Below, one piece after another: positions 24,293-37,320 of a stretch of DNA of 64,000 nt. The notes below the pieces were generated by a model, which saw only the letters and a list, made by a program, of their open reading frames with translations, was not told the DNA's origin and searched no databases. Position numbers and translations under genes: made by a program. Origin of the DNA: Takakia lepidozioides (taxonomy: Eukaryota; Streptophyta; Takakiopsida; Takakiales; Takakiaceae); the NCBI GenBank assembly GCA_030704615.1, contig CM060732.1, positions 52,991,053 through 53,055,052 on the forward strand. Direction: 5' to 3'. Positions within the stretch are counted from its first letter, which is position 1; each line of letters begins with the position of its first letter.

Positions 24293-26314
24293 ATGCAGGC
24301 TCCAGAGGCAGTATCTGCAGGGCAGTGGGATGTAAATGCTCCTCTGTGCGTGTCAGTGCGTCGCCTCGCCTCCTTCTGCATCGAAAAAGAGAGTTTGGGG
24401 TCCACCATGGAAGGCAAGCCGTCAGTCACGAATTTGCAAAATACAAGTTGTAGTACCAGCCTTGGACAGCAATTTTTCAGCAGTTGCAACAGTGAGGAAC
24501 AGGTGTTTGTAGATGCTGGAGTGCCTCGCTGGGAGGGGGACCAGAGGTCTTGTCCGCCTGCCATCAAAGATAACCTCTCACTTGTTGTCAAACCCAGTCT
24601 CTCCTCTGTCGAAATGCCTCATCTGAATGGAAGAAATGGAAGCCGTCATGAGCCTCAAGTTACCCAGCTACCGTATGGTGATCCTGGGGAAAACTACTCA
24701 GACGACTCCCATTCTGACAATGGGATTCCTTTGACAGCCACTAATGGCTGTCAGATCTCCCAATCCAAAGTCCACAATATCGAAGCAATATGCCCAGTGG
24801 AGGAGGGGTCAACATATTCGGATGCCGCGGATACGTTTGTCCAGACTGAAGCATACTGGTCTACGTGCGGGGTAAGGATATGCAGCGCGGCGGAGGACCA
24901 GGACCAGCTAGTAAGCCACACTGATCCAAACGCCCGTGACTTCATCATGCGCCGCTTCTTACCTGCTGCGCAAGCCATGGCCATGGAGTCGTCCCAGCCT
25001 TCTGACCATAGACATCTGCATTATGCGGAACCCAGTCGGAAGGTGTCCATCTTGTCAATTCCGCTCTCAACAAGGTTTGCAAACGAAGTGCAGGAAGGGG
25101 TTAATAGTGGTGCCAAGGCAACAGGGGATACATCCATGAAGGCATGTGGCATCCCCTTGAGATTGGGTGGCACATTCCGCAGGTTAAAATCCAGGTTCCA
25201 GACCACTAGATCTAGAAGGAAAAGCCAAAGTAATCGGAAAATAACAGACGAAGACTCGGAGGAGTTTTGGTCTGGTGAGGTGAGCCTTTCTGCATCATCA
25301 GTTGTTTGACTAGGTTTGTCCCAAGATTTGTCTTCCACTTTAAGGCCGCAATTTTGTGTGCTGCAGTGCCCCAATGAGCAGGCTTTACTCTTTAAAGAAT
25401 GTGACACGTGTCTGCAATATGACTGGCACACATTTTAAAGGAGACCTGGGTAAAGTGTTGATATCTTACCGTGAGTCTGCTGATTCCAGGAAAACTTTGA
25501 GAATGAGGAGAATAAGAACTATCAAAATGGAGGATCTGGACGTTTGATGAAAAATCTGGAGGGACTTGCCAAACCCAACAGTGGATCACAGAAGAATTCA
25601 ATACACGTTGGAGAGACAAGACAGGGTGGTGTGGCAGATGGGTTTGTGCAGATGCGACCTGGGGGGTTCCGGAAACATTCCTCACAAACATTTTCTATGC
25701 CAGAAGGGAAGGGGTTCTTAGGTATGCCAAAAATCTCTGAGCTTAAAGATTCATCCAAAGGGGAAGTCGAGGTTAAACAACTGGATAGACTGGGTGCCAG
25801 GCTCACACACCTGCTTAGTAAATCCAACTATGTGGAACCTCGCAATCCACGAGCAGGCGACATTGATGAAGCCGACGCTCACATGTCCAGAGACAGTCAA
25901 CTTCCTGCCACAGGGTCTGTAGAGGTAATGCCGGATGAGCCATCTGGGCCAGTTGTTGTGGAATCCAGCAATGAAGACACCATGAGTGCAGGCTCATTTC
26001 CAAAGGGTTGGCCTTTGGCCAGAGGGTACTCAGGCTTGCCTCATGCTTCCTCTATAACCTCCACCTCACCAGTTGAATCGCCCACTTCCGCACTAGCCCA
26101 AGGGAGAGTTTCGGTAGAAAAAGACTCATCGTTCAGTGGGCTGCCTCCTCCCCTTCCCAAGTCTCCATCTGAATCATGGCTATTGCATGCCGTCCCTTCC
26201 ACCCAATCTGTTAAGCTGAGGACAATCTCTTCTGCAAAGCCACTGGAGAGCTTACCCTCGAAAGAACAGGACCCTACATGGGAGGCACGGGCGCTGCAGT
26301 CACTTGAGGTGTGA
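24293..26314 (+). CDS. DUF688 family protein
   Basis: Exon 1 from the ATG at 24,293 to GAG at about 25,279 (followed by GTGAGC) joins in frame to exon 2 starting about 25,492 (after CCAG) and ending with TGA at 26,312-26,314, about 600 residues in total. The three family landmarks are present: WDVNAPLCVSVRR near the N-terminus, ARDFIMRRFLPAAQAMAMES in the middle, and LPPPLPKSPSESWL near the C-terminus. The remainder is Ser/Pro-rich and probably disordered, with a basic patch (FRRLKSRFQTTRSRRK) that could serve nuclear import. The molecular function of DUF688 is unknown. A small extra exon at about 25,367-25,435 is possible but would introduce a stop in the simplest reading. The last codons are followed by GTGTGA, so a further 3' exon cannot be excluded. 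Confidence 0.75.
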
Positions 26315-28717
26315 ACCCTTGCATGGTTCCGTACTTTTAATGTCGGTCAGCTAGCATGTCAAACGTGGTTGCAATGTCTGTTGTGTGAGAAGTGTTTACA
26401 ATGAAATCATTCACAGCTTGAATACCACAGTTAGGTTCTTGCAGGACTTATCAACAATGGTATTTTTCATAATTAGTTTCTCAAAGAAGAGGATAGGCTT
26501 CTTGAAATTCAGGGATCTACCTTACCAGGGTTGGGGTCTTGGTACCTGATGTATTGTGTAAAAAATGTGAAGGTTAGAGTGGCACCGGAAAAGGAACCTC
26601 TCCTTAGGAAGGTGACAACATCTGGAAAGATGTGGACTCCAGGAGAAATGCGTAGTGGCACAGAGAAGTGCGTGATGGACGTGTCTACTACTTATGGACC
26701 ACAATGTAGCAAATAGTAGGTTTAACCATAAGAAAGTGGTACAGTGTTATTGCAGCAGATGTCTGACTGTGTAGTGCATTGTGTATGGGCTGCAGTCAGC
26801 TACCACTGCGACTGGCTGGAACGTCTAGATGGTCCACCTCTGATTGCATCAATTGGTGCCTACAATGATGCAGCTGTACAACCCTTGGCTGTAGAAAGAA
26901 GTGTTAAGTGCTCAAGGAGTGTGGACATACGGGTAAGAAGAGAGATCACCGTATTACATGGTGCACAAATGTGTTCATCATCTACCCTACCCAAAGCAGT
27001 CCTATCATGACATCGAGAGGAAAGATATTTGTTTTCCAGTACAATGTTATACATATATGCCCAGATACATAGTCATTACGCCTCCCCTCCTTGGGGGTCT
27101 ATCCCATTAGAATTCTGAATTCATTCCAACCAGCAACCCAGCAACCCATATTTGTATGTATATGCCCAGATACTTAGTCTTTAGTCCTTCCCTCCTGGGG
27201 GTCTATCCCGTTGAGCATTCCGAAATCGTACAAGCCAGCAACTCTATTTGTATGTTTAAAGACTTGGGTGGGTGGTGAAGATCTTTTTTCTGAAGAAAGG
27301 TCAGCTCTTGACCAGTCTAATGCAGCCATCTACTTTGAACATCAGACCTATCTATATGTATTAAGACTTGGCAGGGCAGTGAAGGTCTCTGAGCACTTGT
27401 GCAAAGAAAGGCCAGCTTCCAACTTTACAGGGGCCCACAGACTTTGACCAGCAGTCAGTTTCCAAATACAGATATATAGACTTCAAGCATGATTTCTCCA
27501 ACTGAGACCTGTATATATTAAGAGTATACGAGCTGTATGACTGCTCTTTCCTGCTGCTGTTTTCTGTTAGATATCTTCTATAGGAACATTGCTCACTATG
27601 AAGAAGAGCTCATGACTACAGCTTTGAATTGGCAATGAGAGAAATTAGTTTCAACATCACTTTGAGTTGTGATACCTGATGCAGCTTTGCTCATATGTTA
27701 GTAAATTATCCATCAGGTCAAGGTTGAGTTCAGAGAGTGCAATGATTTGAACTAGAGATATCTTGTGTCAGTTGTAGTTGTGAAGGTTGTCATTGTAAGG
27801 CTGTCTTTGAATTTGAGATCTGGATAGCTTTTGTTCCAGATTTTCCTTTGGAAGAAGATTTCGGCTAAGTTGTGCAATCCTTCTTAACTGTGACATTGGG
27901 GTTTCTTCAACCAATCATAACATGCACCGCACTGGATGATATCTAAAATAATCTAGGTAATTTTGAGACATTTAAGAAGATTATAGGCTACCTAACAAGG
28001 TAGGAGGGCCTGAACCTAAATTCACCTTGGTGGCACCCACACTCTCCAATTGAGCTGCCATCTCCTGGTGATCTGCACCATTTTTATTGGCTCCTATTTA
28101 TTCTAAAGAGGAGACCATGCATCACTGCCAAAAACCCCTAAGTCCCTGTTGTGCCTTTCCCAGGTGTCACCTCCTCTCCTAGGCTGAAAACTACTTCCAT
28201 GATGTGCCTTGTCCAGATAACACCTTCCTTAGGTAACATTTTTGTTATTGAACAACTTATGAAAATTAAGTGGATGAATTCTCGAGTTTAGTATCGATGA
28301 AAGGAGATTCCACTATTCACAAAGAGGAGCCATACTCCACTAGCCGCTTGTTACTAAGGAAATTCAGGTAACACCTAAAACCGTCGCCTATAAAAGCCCC
28401 CCATTTAGCATTGCAAATCAGTCAGATATGTAGACATCATTGGATGAAGAATCATATATGGATGACGGGAATGGGTGAGTGTGCTGATGGTAATGGGTGA
28501 GTCTGCTGACGTGAATAGATGAGTATACTAGAGTGAAAAGGTGTGTCTATTTCTAACCAGGTAAAAATTCATAACTGCTTCGTAACTACTCCAAAAATTA
28601 AGAAACAACTTGGGATAGGTTTGAAATTGCCCATATAGGAAAAAAATCCATTGTAAGGAAATTTAACACCTTTTTAGGTGTATTTCTTATTCATGCGGTT
28701 TTGGGTGAGGTTACCTT
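26315..28717. other. No gene seen
   Basis: Apart from the duplication at 27,052-27,430, this is unannotatable AT-rich sequence. Short ORFs at 26.5-27.0 kb have no motifs and no splice logic. Confidence 0.5.
27052..27430. repeat. Two imperfect tandem duplications
   Basis: ATATGCCCAGATAC, TAGTC, CCTCC, GGGGGTCTATCCC and CAGCAACCC-like words occur at 27,056-27,155 and again at 27,168-27,255. A second unit with GACTTGG, GGTGAAG and GAAAGGTCAGCT words occurs at 27,260-27,320 and 27,364-27,420. The copies are about 75-85% alike by eye. Confidence 0.6.
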
Positions 28718-28738
28718 GGGGGGGGGGGGGGGGGGGGG
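28718..28738 (+). repeat. Homopolymer run of 21 G
   Basis: An uninterrupted poly(G) tract, a likely site of length error in sequencing and of G-quadruplex formation. Confidence 0.95.
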
Positions 28739-30924
28739 AAAGCATTTTTTGCCAAATTCAGACATGGGTCTAGGTAGCCACAGGCTTGTTAGAGCTCAGA
28801 ATGGCTCCACACACGCATTAATACATAGAATCTTAATTTTCCTATTGTTTAGTACATAACCACCGTACATCCCTCATCAACGAGGTGAGCATAGTTTCCA
28901 ACATTTAGCCCAGTGATAAGTGGTAATTAGGGCGTATAGCCTACCATGGATAAGTGTTACACCTGGGGGGATTGGTATGGCGTGAGCATTAAAAAGAACG
29001 CCGCGGGAGTAGCATCCACGGTTATGCCATCAGAAATACATATAATAGATGGACATAGGGTCTCGTTGATAAGGTCTACATGGTGTCTAAATATTATTTT
29101 TAAACATATAGAAGGAACTTGAAAGAGAGAAACATTTTTTATTTTTTTTTAAACCAATTTCAACAACACCCAAGTTTCGCTGGCGAAATCCAAGTTCGCG
29201 GGCAAAAACCCAAGATGTATTTGCGTTTCGCTGGCGAAATCCATTTTTTTTGTGTGATGTTCCACACACAATGTTTTACCAAATGCCGCAAATGCCACAT
29301 TGTTACGTTCGATGACCTTTGAGTTCTGGCAGATGTATTTGTGGGTCTTTGTGCTCACGTGAGTTAAGCTTTGGACGATTAATTTCATAAGTTTTTTCGC
29401 GTGAACACATTTTGGTTTCGTTATCTCATATTCTCCGGATTCTTGTGGAATATGCAAAATATTCCTCTGTGCTCGCGTGAGCCTACTCACACGCTACCCA
29501 ACCTCCACATGGGGAGTATCTAAAATGTAACACTTCCACGGATCTAAATAGATGTGTGAGAGAGAGAGATTTCAAAATATAACACTTGGAATGTATCTCT
29601 TATCCAAGCCATAGCATGCAAATTGTAACATTTACAAAATAGAGCAACTTTATTCACATGAAATACACTGGAATCATTTGCACAAAAATAAGAATCTAAT
29701 GTTTATTTATCTACTATGATTTAGTTGCCCCAAGCTAGGTGGAATGATTAATGAGCCACCAATATGATGGTTTGTTGAAGAACCCAAAAAATAACACTTA
29801 TAAGGGGTAGTACACTTTTCATAACACATAACACAAACATTTTCCCTTTGTAAACCGCTGTAAGCAACTTCACTAGCACTGTTGTGGCCTTTCAGGATTA
29901 AGAGTAATCATAATTTACTCTTGCTTCAACAAATGCGTCCACATTCAATCTTAGCAGACTTACAGAGACGCCGTAGCTACGGCAAATGGCCAACAAACAC
30001 AGGTGCGGCCACAACCTTACATGCCTAGATATTGGAGGAGTTGTTACTAAAGTAAAAACTTAAGAATTTCATATATAATATGTACCTTGAGAATGGAATG
30101 TGCTAGACACTATTTAGGACAATGGTCTTTATCACTCTTGTTGCAAGGTCAAGGACTAGTTCTAGGGAACCGGATTGGAATTGGGGTCTAGGGTTACTGC
30201 AGGAACTGGAATTGGCAGTTTGCGTTGGGCAGCATATGCATAGAACCTGGGGCTCTAATTCCTGCGTAGTGTCCTTAAACCCCTTTGTGGTCGTTGGCAT
30301 AACCTCAAAAAAAGCAAGCCTCAAACAAGAATGGGCTCTCTTACTTTGGCAAAACATAAGGAGGGAGATGAGACAACTACATAAGGGGCATGATTCAACA
30401 CCAATTGGAGCCTTGACATGGTGTAAGGTCCTTTGACCACATTTTCTCCATGGACTTTCAACATGATGCCTAGTCTCTCTTCTACAAAAGAGAGCCAAAA
30501 AAAAAAAACACGTTGTCAAATGAAGCATAACTTATGGTGTCACTTGACCTCAAGGGCTATTGTTTTTCAGTAGGAAAGTTAACACCATTATGATATCCAG
30601 CATGCGGTTTGAATTCACAACCAAGGTGGCTTGTGCCTTAGCACTAGGCTAAATGTTGGTTGTCCACATGTGTTGAGACTACCCTATGACAAAAGCTTTT
30701 CACATGTGTTTATGCTGTATGAGATCTTGGGTTCAATGTCCACAGAATGAATTCATCAATCAAATTGAAATTTAAGAGATAACTCCATTGTATTTGTAGT
30801 CTCAAATTACACAATTTTATTTATATTCCGTAACAATCTGTTTTAGTATATATAAGAGCTGTTTTTTACTTGAAATATCTGTAAATTCAATGTGCCAAAT
30901 CAAACGTGAGGGAGTTCGCTTAAT
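28739..30924. other. No gene seen; short TTTCGCTGGCGAAA palindromes
   Basis: The short palindrome TTTCGCTGGCGAAA occurs twice (about 29,176 and 29,226) near another GTGAGC-type cluster (29,350-29,495). The rest is AT-rich with no coding motif. Confidence 0.5.
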
Positions 30925-31290
30925 TCTCCACTAGGGTAGCCTGTGTTGTTGGCCAAAGTGTCAAGTGTCATCTAAGCCCAAGTGCAATCTCCTATGTATG
31001 CAAGTGTGTCTCCTATGTCGAGGCCCAAGTGCGACCTCTAGGGTAGCCTCTGCCATTGGCCCAAGGGTCCAATGTCATCCAAGTCCAAATGCATTTTTTT
31101 TCCACAGAGCCCACGACCAGATTTGAACCGCAGACCTTTCCCTTGATATCTCTCCTCTCGAGGCTCCCCAGGAATTCCCCCTTTGCTATTTTTTCGGGAA
31201 TTTCCAACGGCCCAAAGTACTTGAAATTCCACATCTCCCACACCGCAAGTCCAAAAATCATGAGACTGCAGTGCACCCCTCCTCGTCGAG
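30925..31290 (-). repeat. Dispersed repeat, minus orientation
   Basis: Read on the minus strand from 31,250, it gives GTGGGAGATGTGGAATTTCA, then TTGGACTTGGATGACATTGG, GCTACCCTAGAGGTCGCACT and ATACATAGGAGATTGCACTT. These are the same blocks in the same order as at 14,450-15,130, in opposite orientation. Confidence 0.7.
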
Positions 31291-32797
31291 GGCTTTCCAA
31301 TGGTACCAAGCACCAGGGCAGGGGCCTCGCGGTTGGGGACATCTCAAATTTACAAAACAAACAAACAAAACAAACAAATGTCTCGCTTCATATATTGATA
31401 TTGACCTATTCTACCTAACTTTGACCATGCTTTGGTTAATAAGCTCTATGTTATGACACCTGGTCATAGGATTACGGGCCGTGGTTATTTTAAGCTTAAT
31501 ACCATCTATTCTTCAAATTCCGGCTTGTCTCAAGACCCTGAAACTATGCTGGACTTTGGCGGGTTCATCGGTCCTCTCCCCGATGTTGCGCTACCTTCAG
31601 AAACTGAGGTTTGTCATAATCTATGCCAATCTACCTCCAAAAACTCCACGATGGCAAATCGTTGGATGACCTTGGATGAAAAAACTTTCTGAACGAAATT
31701 TGTGCATCTTGATGTCATGCGCCTGCCCGTCTTTATGGCACCCTAAAAATAATGAAAGCCCTGCCGTCAGTAAATTTTTTAGTGTGCAAGGGTGCCCAAA
31801 ATTGGTCGTCCAGCAGGTTTGACTTAGTGACGCGGCAGGCTGAAGGGGTGACAACAAGGCAAAAGTACAAATGGAAACAAATGCAAATCTCTGCCTGAAT
31901 TTTGTTAGAATTCTGAATTTCTTTTTGGAGGTAGTAGTTCATCATTCAAGGAACACTTTCACCGCAACAATTGTGATTCAAAGGAAATTTCGACCCCCTA
32001 AGCCTGAATTACATGTCATTTGAGCTTCATGGTGTATTTTTGACCCCCCTGTTTTTCCATACAAAACAACCTTATCAAGATTTTAGAATTCTGCTTTGAA
32101 ATTTTGGGGCAACATGCTTTAGGTGCCACATAATTGGAATCTAGATGGGGTCTTGCGAGGAAAAAATATTTTGTCGATCCAATTTCCTGGTCAAACCATT
32201 TTTCCACTCTAAATTTGGAGTGTACCCCAAATTTTGGGCTTGCAAATTTCTTATAATCTTCCAAACGACATGGTGGAATGAGCTGAAATTTTCACAGAAG
32301 CTGGATGAAGTACGTAGCCTCCCATTCATACGGTTCATCCCTGTGGATGTTAGTTTCCTGAGAGATATACCCTCATCCGTGAGGGTATGTCCTGTTTTGG
32401 AGGGGGCCCATCAAAAACTGCCTCGTCCATTAGGGGTTAAGCATCGCCAAAACGTTCCGCGGAATCCATTTCACAGTTACTCTTCTCGTTGATTTCTCAC
32501 CCTAAACAAATTAATTAAAAAAGAAACTGCAACCTTCTTCAGGACTCTGTTTGCCTCCCAACCCCCCCTCCCTCCCCCCCCCACATCTGGCTCACATGGC
32601 CAAAACAAGGGTACATGTATCCTCTTAGATCTCCTCTTCAGATGCCGAGAGCCTGAACACTGACCTCTCCCATAAAGAGCTCACTACGACTGTGGAACAA
32701 TTGGGCAGAGATAAGGCCCCGGACTTGGATGGAATGCCACTTGAATTTTATTTGGTCATATGCGTTATAGCCATATCATAGATAAAATCAAGGCAAA
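31291..32797. other. No gene seen
   Basis: AT-rich sequence, a C-rich run near 32,561-32,583, and short ORFs without family motifs. Confidence 0.5.
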
Positions 32798-33521
32798 CAC
32801 TACAGCAAATGGGGTGGGGGATTAGCAGCGCCAGCCGCGCCCCCACACCCCGCGCGGCGCTGAGCCTGCGACGCCGACCCCGCGACGCCCCGACGTCGCA
32901 ATCCCCCGCTGCGACGCCCAACCGTCGCAAGGTGCGTCGCTGTGGGGGCTTGCGACGGCTAATTTTTCTTACGACGTCTCGGCGTCGCAAAAGTGTCGCT
33001 GAGGGCGCTGGGGCGTCGCCACATGGGTTTTTTTTTTCTTTTTTTTTTTGGGGTTCGATCGAATAAAATAAATATTAAAAAAATAAAAACGAGGAACCGG
33101 TAATTTAAAAGTTGAAACCGCGATCGGACTGGAATAGTCTAAATAAATCAAACTGAAACCGGATTTGGAGCAAGGCTCTAGAAATAATTGTGGAAGCGGA
33201 ATTGAAGGTCCTTCTCAATTGCAAAAACTGCACTTGATTAGAAATGCATTCAAATTAGATTTAAAATTTTTAAAAATGGACAGATGCCCTGCAATTCATA
33301 TTTCAAAATAACATGGAAAAAAATAACCATATGTGAAGGTCCATGAGAGATACATTAGAGGGATTGGGTAACGCCCTAACCTAGCCGTCGTTGGGGGCGC
33401 CCCGCGCTGCGATGCCCGACGCTGCGACGCCAGAGGGTCGCAACGGTGTTGTAGTCAGCTTAGGTCATCACAAGGACGTCGCTTGGGGCACCTAGCGCTG
33501 GGGCTGCAACAACAGCGACGA

Positions 33522-33558
33522 CGCTAGGGCTGGGGCTGGGGCTGGGGCTGGGGCTGGG
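33522..33558 (+). repeat. GGGGCT hexanucleotide microsatellite
   Basis: About five to six units of GGGGCT inside the CACTA element, next to its internal GACGCC block. AT dinucleotide runs lie at about 33,636-33,650 and 33,931-33,942. Confidence 0.85.
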
Positions 33559-33682
33559 CACTAAGGCTGTGGAGGTTGCAACTCCCTGGCGTCACAAAAT
33601 GGACCCCCTTAGAAGGAACTTGAAAGAAATCTTCATATATATATATATATAGTTTTTGTGATACATAGATGAATCGTATGTG

Positions 33683-33742
33683 TGTTGGTTAGTCTGTAGT
33701 GTCTTAGAAATGTTATAACGTGGAGGTCCTAGGTTCAAGTAT
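33683..33742 (+). other. tRNA-like box A/box B pair (possible SINE relic)
   Basis: TTGGTTAGTCTGT and, about 40 bases on, GGTTCAAGTAT resemble the A and B boxes of a tRNA-derived RNA polymerase III promoter. No cloverleaf could be drawn and no tail is obvious, so this is only a hint. Confidence 0.2.
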
Positions 33743-34154
33743 GCATTGCCTAATATATGTAGAACAATGAACTTATCGTCATTGGACAAAACCGGAGTCA
33801 ATGGTCAACAAGTTTTTGAAATTCAAATTTTCCACCTAAATGTAAATGTAGCCCCCTAAACTGTGACGTCCAGACGTCGCACTTTGCGACCCCCCGACGT
33901 CGCTAATTTGGCATTGCAGAGTTGGAAACTATATATATATATGCGACGCCCGGACGTCACAAGTTGCGTCGGCGTCGCAAGTGGCGGTGGCGTGGCGTTG
34001 CGACCCCCATCTGTCGCAGAATTGCATTGTTTTTCCAGCAACGCCTTTGCAACGGGCCTGCGACGTCCGGGCGTCGCAAAAATGCCCCCCCCCCCCGAAA
34101 ATGACTGTTTAGCGACGTCGCGGCGTCGAAAACCCCGCTTTTCCAGTAGTGAAA

Positions 34155-36829
34155 GCTGAACTACTAAAGTTCAGTCTACTGGTCTATTACATGGAGGGTG
34201 CTTATTGCAAACCGGGTCATTTTATCTATGACATGGAGGGGCTGCTCGGATCGACCTCTATGATGTCATCTTTGTTTTTTCTGAATGGGCCTCGGGGTTC
34301 GCATGATCACTGTTTTTTTTCCCGAAATGGTAGATTGTTTTTGCTTGATTGTTCCCTCGTTATTGATCTTCTCCTCCGCTTCAAGATTTGAGTCGTGGAT
34401 CTTGTTACAAGGGTCTCAAACCCTAAAGGTCCTCTGTCACTACCATTTGCCTTGAGAGCAGGGGGTCGGGACACAAGGACTGCCCAAGCTGTGGTGGGGG
34501 CAATGGGAATTAGGGATGAATGACCCTTGAGTGGCTAAGGCACATAAGGGGGTGAAGGTGCTCATTGGGCGAGGGCCCCGAACCAGTGGGCAGTGGGGAT
34601 CTCGAGTGGGCTAGTCACAGGATGGTGGGAGTAATTGGGGGGTCTTGGGACTCACCGCGAGCCGCCGCGAGGATTGGGCCGAGGCATACTGCAACTCATC
34701 AGAGGGAGTATAAGGTCAACGTGGTGATCCACAAAAAAGAACACAGGCTACTTGTGAGACCCCCACCGACACCTACAGAAGTATATATGGAGGAGTACTA
34801 ATCCGAGAACGGTGCAAGCCCGTTAAACGATCAAAGCTAGTGAAGCAAGCAAGCGAGCCGGAAAGCGCCAAAGCGTGGGGAGCTGTTCCACTCTTCTTTA
34901 AACCATATGGATTTTCACCTTATCAGAATAGTTGAGGATCACGAGAGGGGGGACCGTTATGCCCAGGCGAACAACCGAAGCTCCAAATTGGCTCAACGAC
35001 TAGTTTGGAAGTTAGGCGCGCGCACCAAAGCAAATAACTATGACTTGAGGGGAGTTTACCAAAGTGAGGTGTGTGGCATCCTCTGGATGCAGGTGTCGTG
35101 GATTGGTGTTCAAAATCCTCATTGGTCTAGTTAGGTAACTTCCCGCTCTGTGATCTACAGTTTGCCCCCAGTGAAGGGGGTTGAATTCAGAAACAATGAG
35201 CATTTCTGCCTACACATCTCCAAGTTGGCATACTCCATCATTGGCCCTTCAGTTATGTTCCACGTAAATGGAACTCCAAATGGGAGCCTTTCAGAATATT
35301 AAACTTCCGGCTTACTAGATCGGACACTGATATGGAGAGATGTTTGGCTAAGATTTCATTCATCCTATATAGAGACTTATCCATAAAATTTTCCCCTTTG
35401 GTTGTGTCATTTATGACCCTCCTTCGTTTGGCAAACTTTGTAATTCATGGGATATTGAGACGATGGAAATCTATCTCTTTCATTGTGATTTTGCCTCTGT
35501 TATGTGGTCCCATTCCAACACTTTCTATGCTCCCTAGAGATCAGTCAATGCTAGTAATTGTATCTCTAGTCATTTTCTTAACTTCCACTGTAGCTGCATG
35601 TGTTGGAATCCCTGCCCGATATGGGCGAGCCTACGGGCCCTCACTCTCTAGTACTTATGAAAAGTTAGATGTTCCGTTTGGTTGGACAGTACTAAGTTCC
35701 CAGGTGTGAGCTGATCTATTCTTTGTAAACTGTTTTTTGACTTATGGATTGAAGGTAGGAAGACTAGGGGGGTTGTTTTGACAGATGTTCTCATGAAAAG
35801 AAGCGTGTCCAACTTCTTAAGGAGTTCAACTCATCATGAGGCTGGAGGGACAACATCTGCTCCGATCTAGAGAGGACGATCTCTGCACCTTTAACCATTC
35901 CATCCCCGATATTTGATGGCCCAGCTAGCCCTTGGCCATCCCCGCTGGAATAGGAGGATGACATCAATTGGAAGCATACGAAGAATTGCAACTCCCAAAA
36001 TTAAGGTCCACCTTAATTTTGAGCACTAACTTTCTTTTTCTTATCTTTTGTTGTCATTTCCTGCACCGCATTTTCAACACTTCTTGGTTAGCTATTTGGC
36101 TAGTTGGTTCCTCAGCTCTAGATCCCCAGAGTTATGACTGTTCTTGTAACAATTGTTTTTATGGTCCTAGATAACATGTCATGGTTTTAGGCATGGTTAG
36201 TTAACAATAGTTATTTCTAACTTATTAGGATATTATACATTTATATTATTTGTATTTAATTTGTTGGCATTGGGACTTCATTTGGTTCCGTGTCTCAAGT
36301 GAGGTGACAGGTCTCATTTGGAACGTGGGGAGGTTTATCTCCACGTGAAGGCTCACGAAGGCTCGTCCTCTTCTAGTTGAGCCTCCCGATACCTCTAACC
36401 CTATTTTAACTAATTCTGGACTTTTGGCTTAAATCTGGACCAAACTTAATATACATTTGAATTAAAATTAATTGAAATATTAATAATATCATGGTATAAT
36501 GTGTGATTGAACTTTGTGAAATTTGGGGTGATGTCATACTTATTTCAGAATGTGTCATATAAGATGTCCATTTGACATTGAAGTGCTTGTGAAGTAGCAG
36601 TACTGAACACTTCATTGAACGTCCACTTGGAAGTCGAATGATGTAATATTATATTACATTATAATCACAATAAACAAATGGGTCGCATCGAACATTGGGG
36701 AAAACTTATAATCTAATATACTCGATACAACTTGCTAGTAATTTTATTAATTGGATCCTCATGTCAAGCACAATGTTCACATACCACGCCATTGTAATGA
36801 TGTTTTGGGTGTGACAAGGCCCGGCAATA
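34155..36829. other. No gene seen
   Basis: Transposon-like intergenic DNA without motifs. The longest frame (35,332-35,709) is hydrophobic but has no recognisable domain and no support. Confidence 0.5.
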
Positions 36830-37320
36830 AAATATTAAAATAACATGAAACATTAAGAAGAGGTACTAGGGTAGTACAATAAGGTTTGGGGTGTATCTAA
36901 AGATCAGAAGTGCAATAAGGTTTAGGTTTATGGTAAGGGTAAGGGTTTAGGGTTTGAATTAAGGGTACAAAGGGACAAAAAAATATGATGGACTCACACT
37001 CGGTAGAATTAAGAAATGGTTGAGGAATTTGATATCCCTTTAATCATTCTATCATATCTTATCCAACAAAAGAAAATATTAAAAGAGCATGAAACATTGA
37101 GAAGAGGTAATCATGGTAGTACGATAAGGTTTGGAGTGTAACTAGGGTAGTACACTAGATTCTTGGTCTATGGTAAGACTAATGGTTTAGGGGTGATGGT
37201 AAAGGTAGGGGTTTTCGGTTTGGGTTTAAGGTACAAATGGACAAACAAATATGGAAGACTCGCTAAAACTTGGTGTTTGTTAGTAGGATAAAAAATAAAA
37301 ATAACAATAGAGAAACAAAT
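36830..37320. repeat. Tandem duplication with telomere-like TTTAGGG words
   Basis: Two copies of about 245 bp (from about 36,830 and 37,078) share ATTAAAATAACATGAAACAT-like starts, TAGGGTAGTAC, CAATAAGGTTTGG and GGTACAAAGGGACAAA-like words. Copy 1 contains GGTAAGGGTAAGGGTTTAGG, close to the plant telomere heptamer but degenerate. The stretch 37,321-38,604 holds no supported gene. Confidence 0.65.

Larger units (their letters stand above)
32798..34151. mobile_element. Non-autonomous CACTA (CMC/EnSpm) transposon
   Basis: The left end is CACTACAGCAAATGGGG and the right end, read on the minus strand, is CACTACTGGAAAAGCGGGG, giving terminal inverted repeats CACTACWGSAAA. The trinucleotide AAA flanks both ends (32,795-32,797 and 34,152-34,154), the 3-bp target duplication expected for CACTA elements. 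Both subterminal regions (32,860-33,030 and 33,860-34,130) are packed with GCGACGYCCGGACGTCGCAA-type words in both orientations, which in this superfamily serve as transposase binding sites. A third block lies at 33,390-33,600. There is no transposase ORF, so it must be mobilised in trans. Confidence 0.85.

Noticed and set aside
30600-30745. tRNA gene or SINE (GGGTTCAATGTCC box-B-like word)
   Set aside because: The box has an extra base, no box A at the right distance and no cloverleaf.
35332-35709. 125-codon hydrophobic frame resembling a membrane protein
   Set aside because: The hydrophobicity follows from T-rich DNA; no ATG context, no conserved pattern.
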